A stretch of DNA of 64,000 nucleotides. It comes from CBDCNH01 sp965219015 (lineage in GTDB: Bacteria > Pseudomonadota > Alphaproteobacteria > Rhodobacterales > Rhodobacteraceae). The notes under the pieces are model-generated. The model had not been told where the DNA came from, did no database searches, and worked only from the letters and a program-made list of their open reading frames with translations. Positions 43,210 to 52,319 of the stretch are shown one piece after another. The number at the start of each line of letters is the position of its first letter. Positions within the stretch are counted from its first letter, which is position 1. Location of the stretch: contig CBDCNH010000013.1 in NCBI GenBank assembly GCA_965219015.1, forward strand, positions 558,001 to 622,000, in the 5' to 3' direction. Made by a program: the position numbers and the translations under genes.

Positions 43210-44069
43210 CCCTGGCACGCGCAGCCGTCGTCCTTCTCGCGGTCGCACCCGTCTCGGCTTCGGCCGCGTCGGTCCCGGTGGTCGAGACCAACGGTCCCCT
43301 GGCTGCGGCGCAGGCGGAGTTGATGCTGCAGGCACTCGGGCTGATGGCCATCGTCGTCGTGCCGGTCTTCGTGCTGACGGCGATCATGGTGCTCCGCTAC
43401 CGCCGGGGCCGGAAGGCGACCTACCGCCCGGACTGGGGGTTTTCCTGGCCGCTCGACATCGCGATCTGGACCGTTCCGGCGCTCATCGTCATCATGATCG
43501 GGTTCCTCCTCTGGACGCGGACGCACAGGCTCGATCCCTACCTTCAGGCCGGGCCGGGCGAGGTTCTCGAGATCGAAGCCATCGCGCTCGACTGGAAGTG
43601 GGTGTTCCTCTACCCGCAGGCGGGCGTTGCGACCGTCAACTCCCTGGTCATCCCGGCCGATCGCCCGGTCCGGGTCGCGCTGACGTCGGACACGGTGCTC
43701 AACGGCTTCTTCATCCCGGGGCTCGCGGGGCAGATCATGGCGATGGCCGGGATGCGGACCGAGCTTAACCTGCGCGCCGATGCGCCGGCGCTGATGTGGG
43801 GCAAGAACACGCAGTACGACGGCAACGGCTTTCCCGCGCACGAGTTCGAGGTCCGGGTCGTCGACGCCGCAGGGTTCGATGCGTGGACGAGGCAGGCGCA
43901 GGGCGCGCCGAAACCGCTCGGCGCCGCGCTCTACCGGACGCTTTCCGGCCAGCAGGCGACGTCGCCGGTCGAGACGTTCTCGGGCTTCGATCGCGCCATC
44001 TTCGCCGACACGATCGCGAAGTACCGCCCCGAGATGATGGCGGGCCCCGGCATGGAAGGGATGCGCTGA
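43206..44069 (+). CDS. cyoA: Ubiquinol oxidase subunit II
   Basis: Membrane-anchored subunit II of a bo3-type quinol oxidase, about 287 residues. Signal peptide-like start LTLARAAVVLLAVAPVSASAA, two helices (LGLMAIVVVPVFVLTAIMVL and PLDIAIWTVPALIVIMIGFLL), then a cupredoxin domain with IALDWKWVFLYPQ and FFIPGLAGQIMAMAGMRTELN. The Cys/His ligands of CuA are absent, so quinol rather than cytochrome c is the donor. No ATG, GTG or TTG exists before the signal peptide: the start appears to be CTG 43206, inside the stop of the preceding gene (CTGA), or CTG 43212. Confidence 0.92.
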   Translation: MTLARAAVVLLAVAPVSASAASVPVVETNGPLAAAQAELMLQALGLMAIVVVPVFVLTAIMVLRYRRGRKATYRPDWGFSWPLDIAIWTVPALIVIMIGFLLWTRTHRLDPYLQAGPGEVLEIEAIALDWKWVFLYPQAGVATVNSLVIPADRPVRVALTSDTVLNGFFIPGLAGQIMAMAGMRTELNLRADAPALMWGKNTQYDGNGFPAHEFEVRVVDAAGFDAWTRQAQGAPKPLGAALYRTLSGQQATSPVETFSGFDRAIFADTIAKYRPEMMAGPGMEGMR

Positions 44070-46099
44070 TGTTCGGGCGGCTCGGGTTCGACGATCTTCC
44101 GGTCTACAGCGCCGTCGCGGCGGCCGCCGCCGGCGTCGTCGTCGCGGCCGGCGTGGCGATCCTCGTGGCGCTCACCGTGACGAACCGCTGGCTCTGGCTC
44201 TGGCGCGAGTGGCTGACGACGCTCAACCACCGCAAGATCGGGATCATGTACGTCATCATCGCGCTGGTGATGATGCTGCGCGCGTTCCTCGAGGCCGCGA
44301 TGATGCGGACGCAGCAGGCGCTCGCGCTCAACAATGGCGGGTTCCTGCCGGCGGAGCATTACGCGCAGCTCTTCTCGACGCATGGCACCACGATGATCTT
44401 CTTCGTGCTGATGCCGTTCATGACGGGGCTCATCAACATCGTGCTGCCGATGCAGATCGGGTCGCGCGACATGGCGTTCCCCTGGCTCAATGCCATCGGG
44501 CTGTGGCTGACCGCGGCGGGGGCGGCGCTCCTGATGGTGTCGCTGGTGCTGGGGCGCTTCTCGACCGGCGGCTGGACCGGCTATCCGAGCTTCACCGAGG
44601 CGGGCTTCAACCCCGGCACCGGGCCCGACTATTGGATCTGGACGCTGACGCTCTCGGGCATCGGCTCGACCTTCGCCGGCATCAACTTCATCGCAACCAT
44701 CTGGAAGCATCGCACGCCCGGCATGGCGCTGATGGCGATGCCGCTCTTCTGCTGGACGTCGCTCTGCACCGGGCTCCTGATGGTCTTCGCGTTCCCGGCG
44801 CTCACCGTCGCCACCTCGCTGCTCTGGCTCGACCGCACCTTCGGGTTCCATTTCTTCACCAACGGCGACGGCGGCAACGTGATGCAGTACGTCAACCTCT
44901 TCTGGCTCTGGGGCCACCCGGAGGTCTACATCCTGATCCTGCCGGCGTTCGGCGTGTTCTCCGAGGTGATCTCGACGTTCTCCTCGAAGCGGCTCTTCGG
45001 CTACACCTCGCTCGTCTACGCGACGATGACGATTTCGGTATTCAGTTTCACCGTCTGGCTGCACCACTTCTTCACGATGGGCGCGAGCGCCGGGACCAAT
45101 GCCTTTTTCGGCATCATGACGATGATCATCGCGGTGCCGACAGGGGTGAAGGTCTACGACTGGATCTTCACGATGTTCCGGGGGCGGCTCCGCTTCGACG
45201 TGCCGATGCTCTACGCGACCGGCTTCCTCGTCACCTTCGTCATCGGCGGCGCGACGGGCGTCCTGATGGCGATCCCGCCGGTGGACTGGACCGTCCACAA
45301 CTCGGTCTTCCTCGTCGCGCACTTCCACAACATGGTCATCCCGGGCTCGCTCTTCGGCATGTTCGCCGGCTACAACTACTGGTTCCCGAAGGCGATGGGG
45401 TTCCGGCTCGACGAGACGTGGGGCGTGCGGAGCTTCTGGTTCTGGATCGTCGGCTTCTACGTTGCCTTCATGCCGCTCTACCTGCTCGGGCTGATGGGCA
45501 TGAGCCGGCGGATGCAGCAGTATTCGCATCCGGAATGGCAGATCTGGCTCGTCGTCGCCTGGGCGGGGGCGGTGCTCGTCGGGTTCGGGGTGCTGTCGCA
45601 GGTGATCCAGCTCTGGGTCTCGGTGCGGGACCGCCACAAGCTTGAGGACGTGTCGGGCGACGCCTGGAACGGGCGCACGCTCGAATGGTCGATCCCCTCG
45701 CCGCCGCCCGACTGGAACTTCGCGCGGCTGCCGGAGGTGTACGGGCGCGACACGTTCGTGGAGCGCAAGCTTTCCGGCACTGCCTATGCCGAGCTGCAAA
45801 CCGGCCGCTACGAGGACATCGAGATGCCGCGCAACACGGGCTACGGGTTCCTGATCGGCATGGCGTCGTTCGCGGTCGCGTTCGGCGCCGTGTGGTGGAT
45901 GTGGTGGCTGGCGGCGCTCGGGTTCGTGGCGGTCTGGGCGCTGCTGATCGCGCGCAGCTTCGACGCCGAGCCTGAGCACACGATCACCGCGGCGACGCTG
46001 CATGCCTACGACCGCGCCCGCGTCGAGCTCCTGCAGCGGCTGATGCCGGGGCGCAGCATCGCCGACGGGGTGCCGATCGCGCGCGACGAGACGTGGTGA
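44069..46099 (+). CDS. cyoB: Ubiquinol oxidase subunit I
   Basis: Catalytic heme-copper subunit of 676 residues with about 15 helices. Heme and CuB ligands are visible: the low-spin His in LFSTHGTTMIFF, the cross-linked His-Tyr region in LWGHPEVYILILPAFG, the CuB pair in FTVWLHHFFTMGAS, and the heme His pair in VAHFHNMVIPGS. Full-length for CyoB. The start overlaps cyoA by one base (TGATG). Confidence 0.97.
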   Translation: MFGRLGFDDLPVYSAVAAAAAGVVVAAGVAILVALTVTNRWLWLWREWLTTLNHRKIGIMYVIIALVMMLRAFLEAAMMRTQQALALNNGGFLPAEHYAQLFSTHGTTMIFFVLMPFMTGLINIVLPMQIGSRDMAFPWLNAIGLWLTAAGAALLMVSLVLGRFSTGGWTGYPSFTEAGFNPGTGPDYWIWTLTLSGIGSTFAGINFIATIWKHRTPGMALMAMPLFCWTSLCTGLLMVFAFPALTVATSLLWLDRTFGFHFFTNGDGGNVMQYVNLFWLWGHPEVYILILPAFGVFSEVISTFSSKRLFGYTSLVYATMTISVFSFTVWLHHFFTMGASAGTNAFFGIMTMIIAVPTGVKVYDWIFTMFRGRLRFDVPMLYATGFLVTFVIGGATGVLMAIPPVDWTVHNSVFLVAHFHNMVIPGSLFGMFAGYNYWFPKAMGFRLDETWGVRSFWFWIVGFYVAFMPLYLLGLMGMSRRMQQYSHPEWQIWLVVAWAGAVLVGFGVLSQVIQLWVSVRDRHKLEDVSGDAWNGRTLEWSIPSPPPDWNFARLPEVYGRDTFVERKLSGTAYAELQTGRYEDIEMPRNTGYGFLIGMASFAVAFGAVWWMWWLAALGFVAVWALLIARSFDAEPEHTITAATLHAYDRARVELLQRLMPGRSIADGVPIARDETW

Positions 46100-46713
46100 G
46101 CGAGAGCCGCCATCCGGGTCTCCAGGTCGGTCACGACGACGAGGTCAGCGAGGAGGAGAACGAGAAGTCGAGCTTCGGCTTCTGGGTGTTCCTGATGAGC
46201 GATGCGGTGCTCTTCGCGATCCTCTTCGCCAACTACGCGGTCTACGCCCACGGCACAGTCTTCGGCCCGCAGCCGGCGGAGGTGCTGAGCCTCGGCACCG
46301 CCTTCGTCGAGACGGTCCTGTTGCTCACCTCGACGCTGACGATGGGGTTCATGAGCGTGGCACTCAGGCATGACGACCGAACCGCCGCGGCGCGCTGGCT
46401 CTGGGTCACGCTGCTGCTCGGGGCCGCGTTCCTCGGGCTCGAGGCGCGGGAGTTCTCCGACTTCGCCACCAGAGGCTACACCCCACAGGCGAGTGCGTAC
46501 CTCTCCGCCTACTTCACGCTGGTCGGCACGCACGGCATCCACGTCGCCGCGGGGGTGATCTGGGGGCTGGTGATGCTCGCGCAGCTGCGCGTGCCCGCAT
46601 TGGAGGGGATGGCGCGGTCGCGGCTGGTGCGCCTCTCGCTCTACTGGCATCTCCTCGACGTGGTCTGGGTCGCGATCTTCTCGGTCGTCTACCTTGCGGG
46701 AGTGGCACGATGA
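46096..46713 (+). CDS. cyoC: Ubiquinol oxidase subunit III
   Basis: Subunit III of the quinol oxidase, about 205 residues, five helices. SFGFWVFLMSDAVLFAILFANYAVY, FTLVGTHGIHVAAGVIWG and LVRLSLYWHLLDVVWVAIF are typical of CyoC. GTG 46096 overlaps the cyoB stop (GTGA); GTG 46093, one codon earlier, is an alternative. Confidence 0.96.
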   Translation: MSESRHPGLQVGHDDEVSEEENEKSSFGFWVFLMSDAVLFAILFANYAVYAHGTVFGPQPAEVLSLGTAFVETVLLLTSTLTMGFMSVALRHDDRTAAARWLWVTLLLGAAFLGLEAREFSDFATRGYTPQASAYLSAYFTLVGTHGIHVAAGVIWGLVMLAQLRVPALEGMARSRLVRLSLYWHLLDVVWVAIFSVVYLAGVAR

Positions 46714-47060
46714 CGGAGACCGCGCGCGAGGGACGCCGGACCTATCTGATCGGCTATGCGTGGGCGACGGGCCTGACCCTGCTCGCCTTCGCCGCGGTGT
46801 TCTGGGATCTGCCGGGGGGCCACTGGACGCTCGACATCGTGGCGGCGGCGGCCGTGGTGCAGATCTTCCTGCATCTGCGCTACTTCCTCCATCTCGGCCT
46901 CTGGAAGTCGCGGCGCGAGGATCTGCAACTCGTCCTTTTTGCGACGCTGCTCATCATGCTGATGGTCGGCGGCAGCCTCTGGATCATGTTCGATCTCAAC
47001 GAGCGCATGCTCGGGCTGCAGCCGGACGATCCGGCCGAGACCGGGGCCAACCTGCCCTAG
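46710..47060 (+). CDS. cyoD: Ubiquinol oxidase subunit IV
   Basis: Small subunit of 116 residues with three helices: TYLIGYAWATGLTLLAFAAV, LDIVAAAAVVQIFLHLRYFLHLGL and LVLFATLLIMLMVGGSLWIM. Its ATG overlaps the cyoC stop (ATGA). cyoE (heme O synthase) does not follow; the next gene is convergent. Confidence 0.95.
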   Translation: MTETAREGRRTYLIGYAWATGLTLLAFAAVFWDLPGGHWTLDIVAAAAVVQIFLHLRYFLHLGLWKSRREDLQLVLFATLLIMLMVGGSLWIMFDLNERMLGLQPDDPAETGANLP

Positions 47061-47076
47061 CGAAGCCGGGGTCGCG

Positions 47077-48222
47077 TCAGGGCGCCGAGGCCGGGGTCGC
47101 CGGCACCGAGGCTGCCCGTCGCCCGAGGATCCGTCGCCGGATCCGGGCGTCGATGGGCATGGCGACCATCGCAACCGCGACCGAGAGGACGAGATACGCG
47201 ATGCCCATCACCGGCAGGGCGATGCCGGCGGCCTCTGCCAGGGCCAGCATCGGCGCGATCAGCGGGAAGTGCAGCACGTAGAGCGGGAACGAGATCGCTC
47301 CGAGAAAGGCGAATCCTCTGCGCGTCCGGCCGGTCGCGCGCGCTTGCGTGCCGGCCGCGACGAGGAGCGGCGAGACGACGAGAACGAACGCGAGATCGTA
47401 GGTGCGCCTGACAGCACTGCCTCCGTCGATCAGCAGAAGCGCGAGCAGGATGACCAGGAGCGGCCATGCCCCGAAGCGCCCGAGCGCCGCCGGGATCCGA
47501 GCGCGCAGCGTCCAGATCAGCACGCCGAGCGTGAAGGAAAAGAACACCCGCGCGAAACCGCCGTGGATGTTCGACCAGGTGGCGCCCGAATCGATCGTGC
47601 CGGCGGCCGTCGCCTGCACCAGGAGCGCCGCCGCGCTCGCCGCAACGACGACGACGAGCGCCGGCCGCGAGAGCCAGCGACAGCATCGCCCGTAGGCACC
47701 GTTGACGACCACCTCGAAGAACAGCGACCAGGCCGGCGCGTTGAGCGGAAAGAGCGTGAGCGCGGTCCCGGTGAACGGCGCGGGGAGAAAGAGCGCGCCG
47801 GCGAGGAGCCCGAAACCGATCTCCGCGAGCGTCAGGCGGTCGTCGCCGATCGCCAGCATGACGAGGACCGACGCCAGCCCGAGGACGAGCCCGGCGAGGT
47901 GCAGCGGATAGAGCCGCACGAGGCGCAGCTCGAAGAAGCGGCGCACCGGCATTCCGGCGGCCAGACGGTCCCCGTAGGCATGAGCCACGACGAAGCCGCT
48001 CAAGAGAAAGAAGAGGTCGACTGCCAGGTAGGCGCTGTCCGCGAGGCCGGGGTGAAAGAAGTCCTGCCCGTGCAGCAGCATGACGGCAAACGCGGCGACG
48101 CCGCGCAGGGCATCGAGGGTCGCGTAGTGCGGTGTCGGGACCGAAGCATCGCGGTTGGCCTCGACGCGCCGCGGCGCGGCGTCACGGACGGGCGAGCCAT
48201 TTGCGGCAAGATCATGGTCCAC
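47077..48222 (-). CDS. Acyltransferase 3 family (OafA/YrhL-like) membrane protein
   Basis: Integral-membrane O-acyltransferase of 381 residues with about ten helices. The N-terminal signature LDALRGVAAFAVMLLHGQDFF carries the R-G-x-A and the active-site His region; YLAVDLFFLLSGFVVAHAY is the second conserved block. GTG 48222 is preferred because GAGAGG sits six bases upstream; ATG 48279 is in frame farther out. The family acetylates surface polysaccharides or glycans; the adjacent nucleotide-sugar genes support this. Convergent with cyoD, 16 bases apart. Confidence 0.9.
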   Translation of the reverse strand: MDHDLAANGSPVRDAAPRRVEANRDASVPTPHYATLDALRGVAAFAVMLLHGQDFFHPGLADSAYLAVDLFFLLSGFVVAHAYGDRLAAGMPVRRFFELRLVRLYPLHLAGLVLGLASVLVMLAIGDDRLTLAEIGFGLLAGALFLPAPFTGTALTLFPLNAPAWSLFFEVVVNGAYGRCCRWLSRPALVVVVAASAAALLVQATAAGTIDSGATWSNIHGGFARVFFSFTLGVLIWTLRARIPAALGRFGAWPLLVILLALLLIDGGSAVRRTYDLAFVLVVSPLLVAAGTQARATGRTRRGFAFLGAISFPLYVLHFPLIAPMLALAEAAGIALPVMGIAYLVLSVAVAMVAMPIDARIRRRILGRRAASVPATPASAP

Positions 48223-48438
48223 GCGAAACCTCTCAACAACCTGCGATACGCAACTCCGCCCAAGGGAACGTCGAGCCATGCCGGTGGCCCGCCAAACATA
48301 GCGTCAAGTGCGTTGCCCTGCGCCTGCAAAGTTACATTTTTTCGGTCATGAGTGCGCTTCATTCTTTCTTCGGTATCAGAACCTATCGTTGCGGCTTAAG
48401 GGTGGCAAAATGTGGCGCTGCAGGTGGATTTGACGTCG

Positions 48439-49488
48439 ATGAAGGTGCTTATCGTTGGAAACATGGGGTATGTTGGCCCGCCCCTGGTGCGGCAGCTGCG
48501 GCGGGAACATCCCGCGGACGAGCTTCACGGTTTCGACACCGGCCTTTTCGCGCACTGCCTCTCCGGGGCCGAGCGCCTGCCCGAACTCGATCTCAACATG
48601 CAGACCGTGGGCGACGTTCGCTCCCTCGATCCCGCTGTCCTCCGAGGTGTCGACGCCGTGGTGCAACTTGCCGCCGTGTCGAACGACCCGATGGGCAAGG
48701 AGTTCGAGGCGCCGACCTACGAGATCAATCGCGACGCCACCGCCCGGCTGGCGCGCGCCGCGGCCGATGCGGGGGTCCGCTCGTTCGTCTTCGCGTCGAG
48801 CTGCAGCATCTACGGCGTCGCGGACGGGCCGGCGCGCCGGGAGAGCGATCCGACGGCGCCCTTGACGGCCTACGCGCGCTCGAAGGTCGCGAGCGAGGAG
48901 ATGCTGGCGTCGCTCGACACCGACATGACGATCACGGCGCTGCGCTTCGCCACGGCCTGCGGGTTCTCGCCGCGGCTGCGCCTCGATCTCGTGCTCAACG
49001 ACTTCGTCGCGGCGGCGCTCGCCGAGGGCCGGATCACCGTGCTCAGCGACGGCAGCCCCTGGCGCCCGCTCATCGACGTGTCCGACATGGCGCGCGCCAT
49101 CGACTGGGCCATCCACCGCGACGCCGGGAACGGCGGCCGGATGCTGGTCGTCAACGCGGGCGCGACGTCGGGCAACTACCAGGTGCGCGATCTCGCGACG
49201 GCCGTGGCCAGCGCGCTGCCGGGCACGGAGGTTTCGATCAACACCGACGCGCCGGTGGACAGCCGGTCCTACCGCGTCGACTTCGGGCTCTTCCAGGGAT
49301 TGGCACCCGACCACCTGCCGCTCAAGTCGCTGGAGGCGTCCATCGCAGGTCTGATCGAAGGGCTGCGCGACATGGGGTTCGGCGATGCGGGCTTCCGCAG
49401 CGGCAACCTGATCCGCCTCCGCACGCTCGAGCGCCACATCGCCGCCGGACGGTTGACGGGCGACCTGCACTGGCTGGCACGGGCATGA
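48439..49488 (+). CDS. NAD-dependent sugar epimerase/dehydratase
   Basis: Short-chain dehydrogenase/reductase, extended type, 349 residues. Nucleotide-binding VLIVGNMGYVGPPLVRQL (a G-x2-G-x2-G pattern), VVQLAAVSNDPMG, active-site Ser in FVFASSCSIYG and catalytic Tyr-x3-Lys in YARSKVASEEM. It should act on a nucleotide-activated sugar, probably CDP- or GDP-linked. ATG 48439 fits the N-terminal strand; a GTG at 48412 is possible. The 216 bases upstream to the divergent acyltransferase are comparatively AT-rich near 48330-48400 and must hold both promoters. First of a four-gene overlapping operon. Confidence 0.9.
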   Translation: MKVLIVGNMGYVGPPLVRQLRREHPADELHGFDTGLFAHCLSGAERLPELDLNMQTVGDVRSLDPAVLRGVDAVVQLAAVSNDPMGKEFEAPTYEINRDATARLARAAADAGVRSFVFASSCSIYGVADGPARRESDPTAPLTAYARSKVASEEMLASLDTDMTITALRFATACGFSPRLRLDLVLNDFVAAALAEGRITVLSDGSPWRPLIDVSDMARAIDWAIHRDAGNGGRMLVVNAGATSGNYQVRDLATAVASALPGTEVSINTDAPVDSRSYRVDFGLFQGLAPDHLPLKSLEASIAGLIEGLRDMGFGDAGFRSGNLIRLRTLERHIAAGRLTGDLHWLARA

Positions 49489-50288
49489 GCGCGCGCATGC
49501 CCAAGGTCGCGATCTTCGCCGGCGGCCTCGGCACGCGGCTCAGCGAGGAGACCAGCATCCGGCCGAAGCCGATGGTCGAGATCGGCGGCTGGCCGATCCT
49601 GTGGCACATCATGAAGATCTACGCGCACTACGGCCTCACCGACTTCGTGGTCATCGGCGGCTACAAGGTCGAGGTCATCAAGGACTACTTCCTCAATTTC
49701 CGGCAGCGCCAATCGGATTTCACGGTCGATCTGGAGAGCGGCGACATCGAATACCATACCGGTCATGGCGAGAACTGGCGCGTCACGGTGCTCGACACCG
49801 GGCGCGACACCATGACCGGCGGCCGGCTCAAGCGCGCGCGGCACGTGCTCGGCGACGAGACCTTCTGCCTGACCTACGGCGACGGCGTGTCCGACGTTCC
49901 GATCGACACGCTCCTCAAGGCGCACCGGGACGGCGGCGGCTGGTGCACGCTCACCGCCGTGACGCAGCCGGGCCGCTATGGCGCGCTGCGCTTCGAGGAG
50001 GACGGCGTCAACGACGAGAGCGTCAACGTGCTCGGCTTCCGCGAGAAGGGCCGCGGCGATGGCGGGCTCATCAACGGCGGCTTCTTCGTGTGCGAGCCCG
50101 AGGTGTTCGATCTCGTGGACGGCGATGCGACGGTCTGGGAGGAGGAGCCGATGGACCGGCTGATCGCCGCCGGCAAGCTCCGCAGCCTGCGGCACGACGG
50201 CTACTGGCAGAGCATGGACACGCTGAGGGACCGGCAGGTGCTCGAGGATGCCTGGCGCAGCGATCCGCCCTGGAAGGTCTGGACATGA
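49485..50288 (+). CDS. rfbF: Glucose-1-phosphate cytidylyltransferase
   Basis: Forms CDP-glucose from CTP and glucose-1-phosphate, 267 residues. The nucleotide-binding start VAIFAGGLGTRLSEETSIRP and PKPMVEIGGWPILWHIMKIY are diagnostic, as are ETFCLTYGDGVSDVP and GYWQSMDTLRDRQVLED. Start ATG 49485 overlaps the preceding stop; MPKVAIF at 49497 is an alternative. Its presence indicates a CDP-sugar pathway feeding a surface glycan, though no rfbG (CDP-glucose 4,6-dehydratase) of classical type is next to it. Confidence 0.94.
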   Translation: MSARMPKVAIFAGGLGTRLSEETSIRPKPMVEIGGWPILWHIMKIYAHYGLTDFVVIGGYKVEVIKDYFLNFRQRQSDFTVDLESGDIEYHTGHGENWRVTVLDTGRDTMTGGRLKRARHVLGDETFCLTYGDGVSDVPIDTLLKAHRDGGGWCTLTAVTQPGRYGALRFEEDGVNDESVNVLGFREKGRGDGGLINGGFFVCEPEVFDLVDGDATVWEEEPMDRLIAAGKLRSLRHDGYWQSMDTLRDRQVLEDAWRSDPPWKVWT

Positions 50289-51610
50289 TCCTCGTCGACA
50301 GCGCGCTCGCCCGGCGCGTCGAGGAGGGCCGGCCAATTCGCGTCGGCCTCATTGGCGCGGGGTTCCAAGGCAGCGGCATCGCGCTGCAGATCCTGACCGC
50401 CGTGCCGGGCCTTCGGCTTGCGGCCATCGCCAACCGCACGGTCGGCAAGGCGGTCGCCGCCTACGCCCAGGCGGACATCACGCCCCGCGTCGCCGATGGC
50501 CCACGCGATATCGAGGCGGCGTTGGCCGGGGCCGTGCCGCTCGTGACCGCAAACGCCGAGGCGCTTGCCCGCGCCGACGGGCTCGATGCGATCATCGAGG
50601 TCACGGGCACGGTCGAGCACGCCGCGCGCGTGGTCCTCGCGGCGCTGGAGACGGGCAAGCACGTCGTCCACATGAACGCCGAGCTTGACGGCACCGTCGG
50701 CCCGATCCTGAAGCGCCGCGCCGATGCGGCGGGGGTGATCTACAGCTTCTCCGACGGCGACCAGCCCGGCGTGCAGATGAACCTCTACCGCTTCGTCGCG
50801 GGGCTCGGCGTGACGCCCGTGCTCTGCGGCAACGTCAAGGGGCTGCACGACCCCTACCGCAATCCCGCGACGCAGGCCGGCTTCGCGGCGAAATGGGGCC
50901 AGAGCCCGGCGATGGTCGCCTCTTTCGCCGACGGCACCAAGATCTCCTTCGAGCAGGCCATCGTCGCCAACGGCACCGGCTTCCGCGTGGCGCGGCGCGG
51001 CATGATCGGGCCCGACTTCTCGGGCGGCGACCCCTATGCGCCGCTGACGACGCTCGACGACACCGTGGCATCCCTCGCGCCGCACATCGATCCCGCGAAG
51101 CCGGGGCTCGTCGACTACGTGGTTGGCGCCCGTCCCGGACCCGGGGTGTTCGTCCTCGGGACGATGGAGAACCCGCGGCAGCGGCACTACCTCAACCTCT
51201 ACAAGCTCGGCGAGGGGCCGCACTACCTGTTCTACACGCCCTATCATCTGTGCCACTTCGAGGTGCCGACCTCGGTGGCTCGCGCGGTGCTCTTCCGCGA
51301 TGCCGTGCTGGCGCCTGCGGCGGGGCCGCGAGTCGGGGTGATCGCGCTCGCGAAGACCGACCTCGCGGCGGGGACGCTCATTGCCGAGTTCGGCGGCTTC
51401 GAGGCCTACGGGGTGGCGGAGAACATCGACGTGATCCGCGCCGAACGGCTTCTGCCCATCGGTCTTGCGCTTGGCGCCCGGTTGCGGCGCGCCGTGGCGA
51501 AGGACCATCCGCTGACGTTCGACGACGTGAGCTTTCCCGACGGACGTCTCGTCGATCGGCTCTACGCCGAGCAGGACGCGCATTTCGCGCCAGAGCCGGT
51601 CAGCGCATGA
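50285..51610 (+). CDS. Gfo/Idh-type dehydrogenase with SAF domain
   Basis: Protein of 441 residues. An N-terminal Rossmann domain (IRVGLIGAGFQGSGIALQIL; GLDAIIEVTGTVEHAARVVL; GKHVVHMNAELDGTVGPIL) resembles homoserine dehydrogenase-like NAD(P)-binding folds, and a C-terminal SAF-type segment (about 360-440: VIALAKTDLAAGTLIAEFGG, YGVAENIDVIRAERLLPIGL) resembles the antifreeze/UxaA-like SAF domain. Such fusions recur in polysaccharide loci but their reaction is not established. It is coupled to rfbF and rfbC by ATGA overlaps, so a role in making an unusual or branched nucleotide sugar is inferred. Confidence 0.82.
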   Translation: MILVDSALARRVEEGRPIRVGLIGAGFQGSGIALQILTAVPGLRLAAIANRTVGKAVAAYAQADITPRVADGPRDIEAALAGAVPLVTANAEALARADGLDAIIEVTGTVEHAARVVLAALETGKHVVHMNAELDGTVGPILKRRADAAGVIYSFSDGDQPGVQMNLYRFVAGLGVTPVLCGNVKGLHDPYRNPATQAGFAAKWGQSPAMVASFADGTKISFEQAIVANGTGFRVARRGMIGPDFSGGDPYAPLTTLDDTVASLAPHIDPAKPGLVDYVVGARPGPGVFVLGTMENPRQRHYLNLYKLGEGPHYLFYTPYHLCHFEVPTSVARAVLFRDAVLAPAAGPRVGVIALAKTDLAAGTLIAEFGGFEAYGVAENIDVIRAERLLPIGLALGARLRRAVAKDHPLTFDDVSFPDGRLVDRLYAEQDAHFAPEPVSA

Positions 51611-52140
51611 TCTTTCACGACACGACGCTGGCCGGAGCGACCCTGATCGAGCTCGAACGGCGCGGTGACGACCGCGGCCATTTCGCGCGCACGTTCTGCG
51701 CGCGCGAGTTCGGCGCGGCAGGGCTGCCGACCGCCTTCGTGCAGCAGAACATGTCCGTTTCGGCCGAGGCGGGCACGGTGCGGGGCATGCACTTCCAGCG
51801 CGCGCCCCATGCCGAGGCGAAGCTCGTGCGCTGCGTGCGCGGCGCGCTGCTCGACGTCATCGTGGATCTGCGCGACGGCTCGCCGACCTGGCTTCACCAC
51901 GAGGCCTTCGAGCTTTCCGCCGCGAACGGGCACATGCTTCTCGTCCCGGAGGGGTTCGCGCACGGCTTCCAGACGCTCGTCGATGACGTCGAGGCGAGCT
52001 ATCTCGTGTCCGCCTATTATGCGCCCGAAGCCGAAGGCGGGCTCCGCCACGATGATCCGCGCCTCGGGATCGCCTGGCCGCTGCCGGTTTCGGTGATCTC
52101 CCCGAAAGATGCCTCCTGGCCGCTGATCGAGGATCGTTGA
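51607..52140 (+). CDS. rfbC: dTDP-4-dehydrorhamnose 3,5-epimerase family protein
   Basis: Cupin-fold epimerase of 177 residues. Catalytic His in GTVRGMHFQRAPHAEAKLVRC and conserved DVIVDLRDGSPTW, LLVPEGFAHGFQTL and VSAYYAPEAEGGLRHDDP are those of RmlC/RfbC. In this operon, which has a cytidylyltransferase instead of RmlA, it may work on a CDP-sugar. It is the last gene of the operon and is followed by the 143-bp repeat region. Confidence 0.92.
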   Translation: MIFHDTTLAGATLIELERRGDDRGHFARTFCAREFGAAGLPTAFVQQNMSVSAEAGTVRGMHFQRAPHAEAKLVRCVRGALLDVIVDLRDGSPTWLHHEAFELSAANGHMLLVPEGFAHGFQTLVDDVEASYLVSAYYAPEAEGGLRHDDPRLGIAWPLPVSVISPKDASWPLIEDR

Positions 52141-52319
52141 GCGAACCCGGTCGACGCTGAGCGCTCAGTAGGATGCCGAGACGGCCGATCGCATCGTAGT
52201 GTCTGGCCGCTCCGGCTTTGAGCCGGTGTCCCGCTGCGGTCGTCCCCGACGCGCCGACCCGAACCCATCGTGAGGCCAAGCGCTGACCAAACCGGTTCGC
52301 ACGGCGCGCGCTTCGACGT

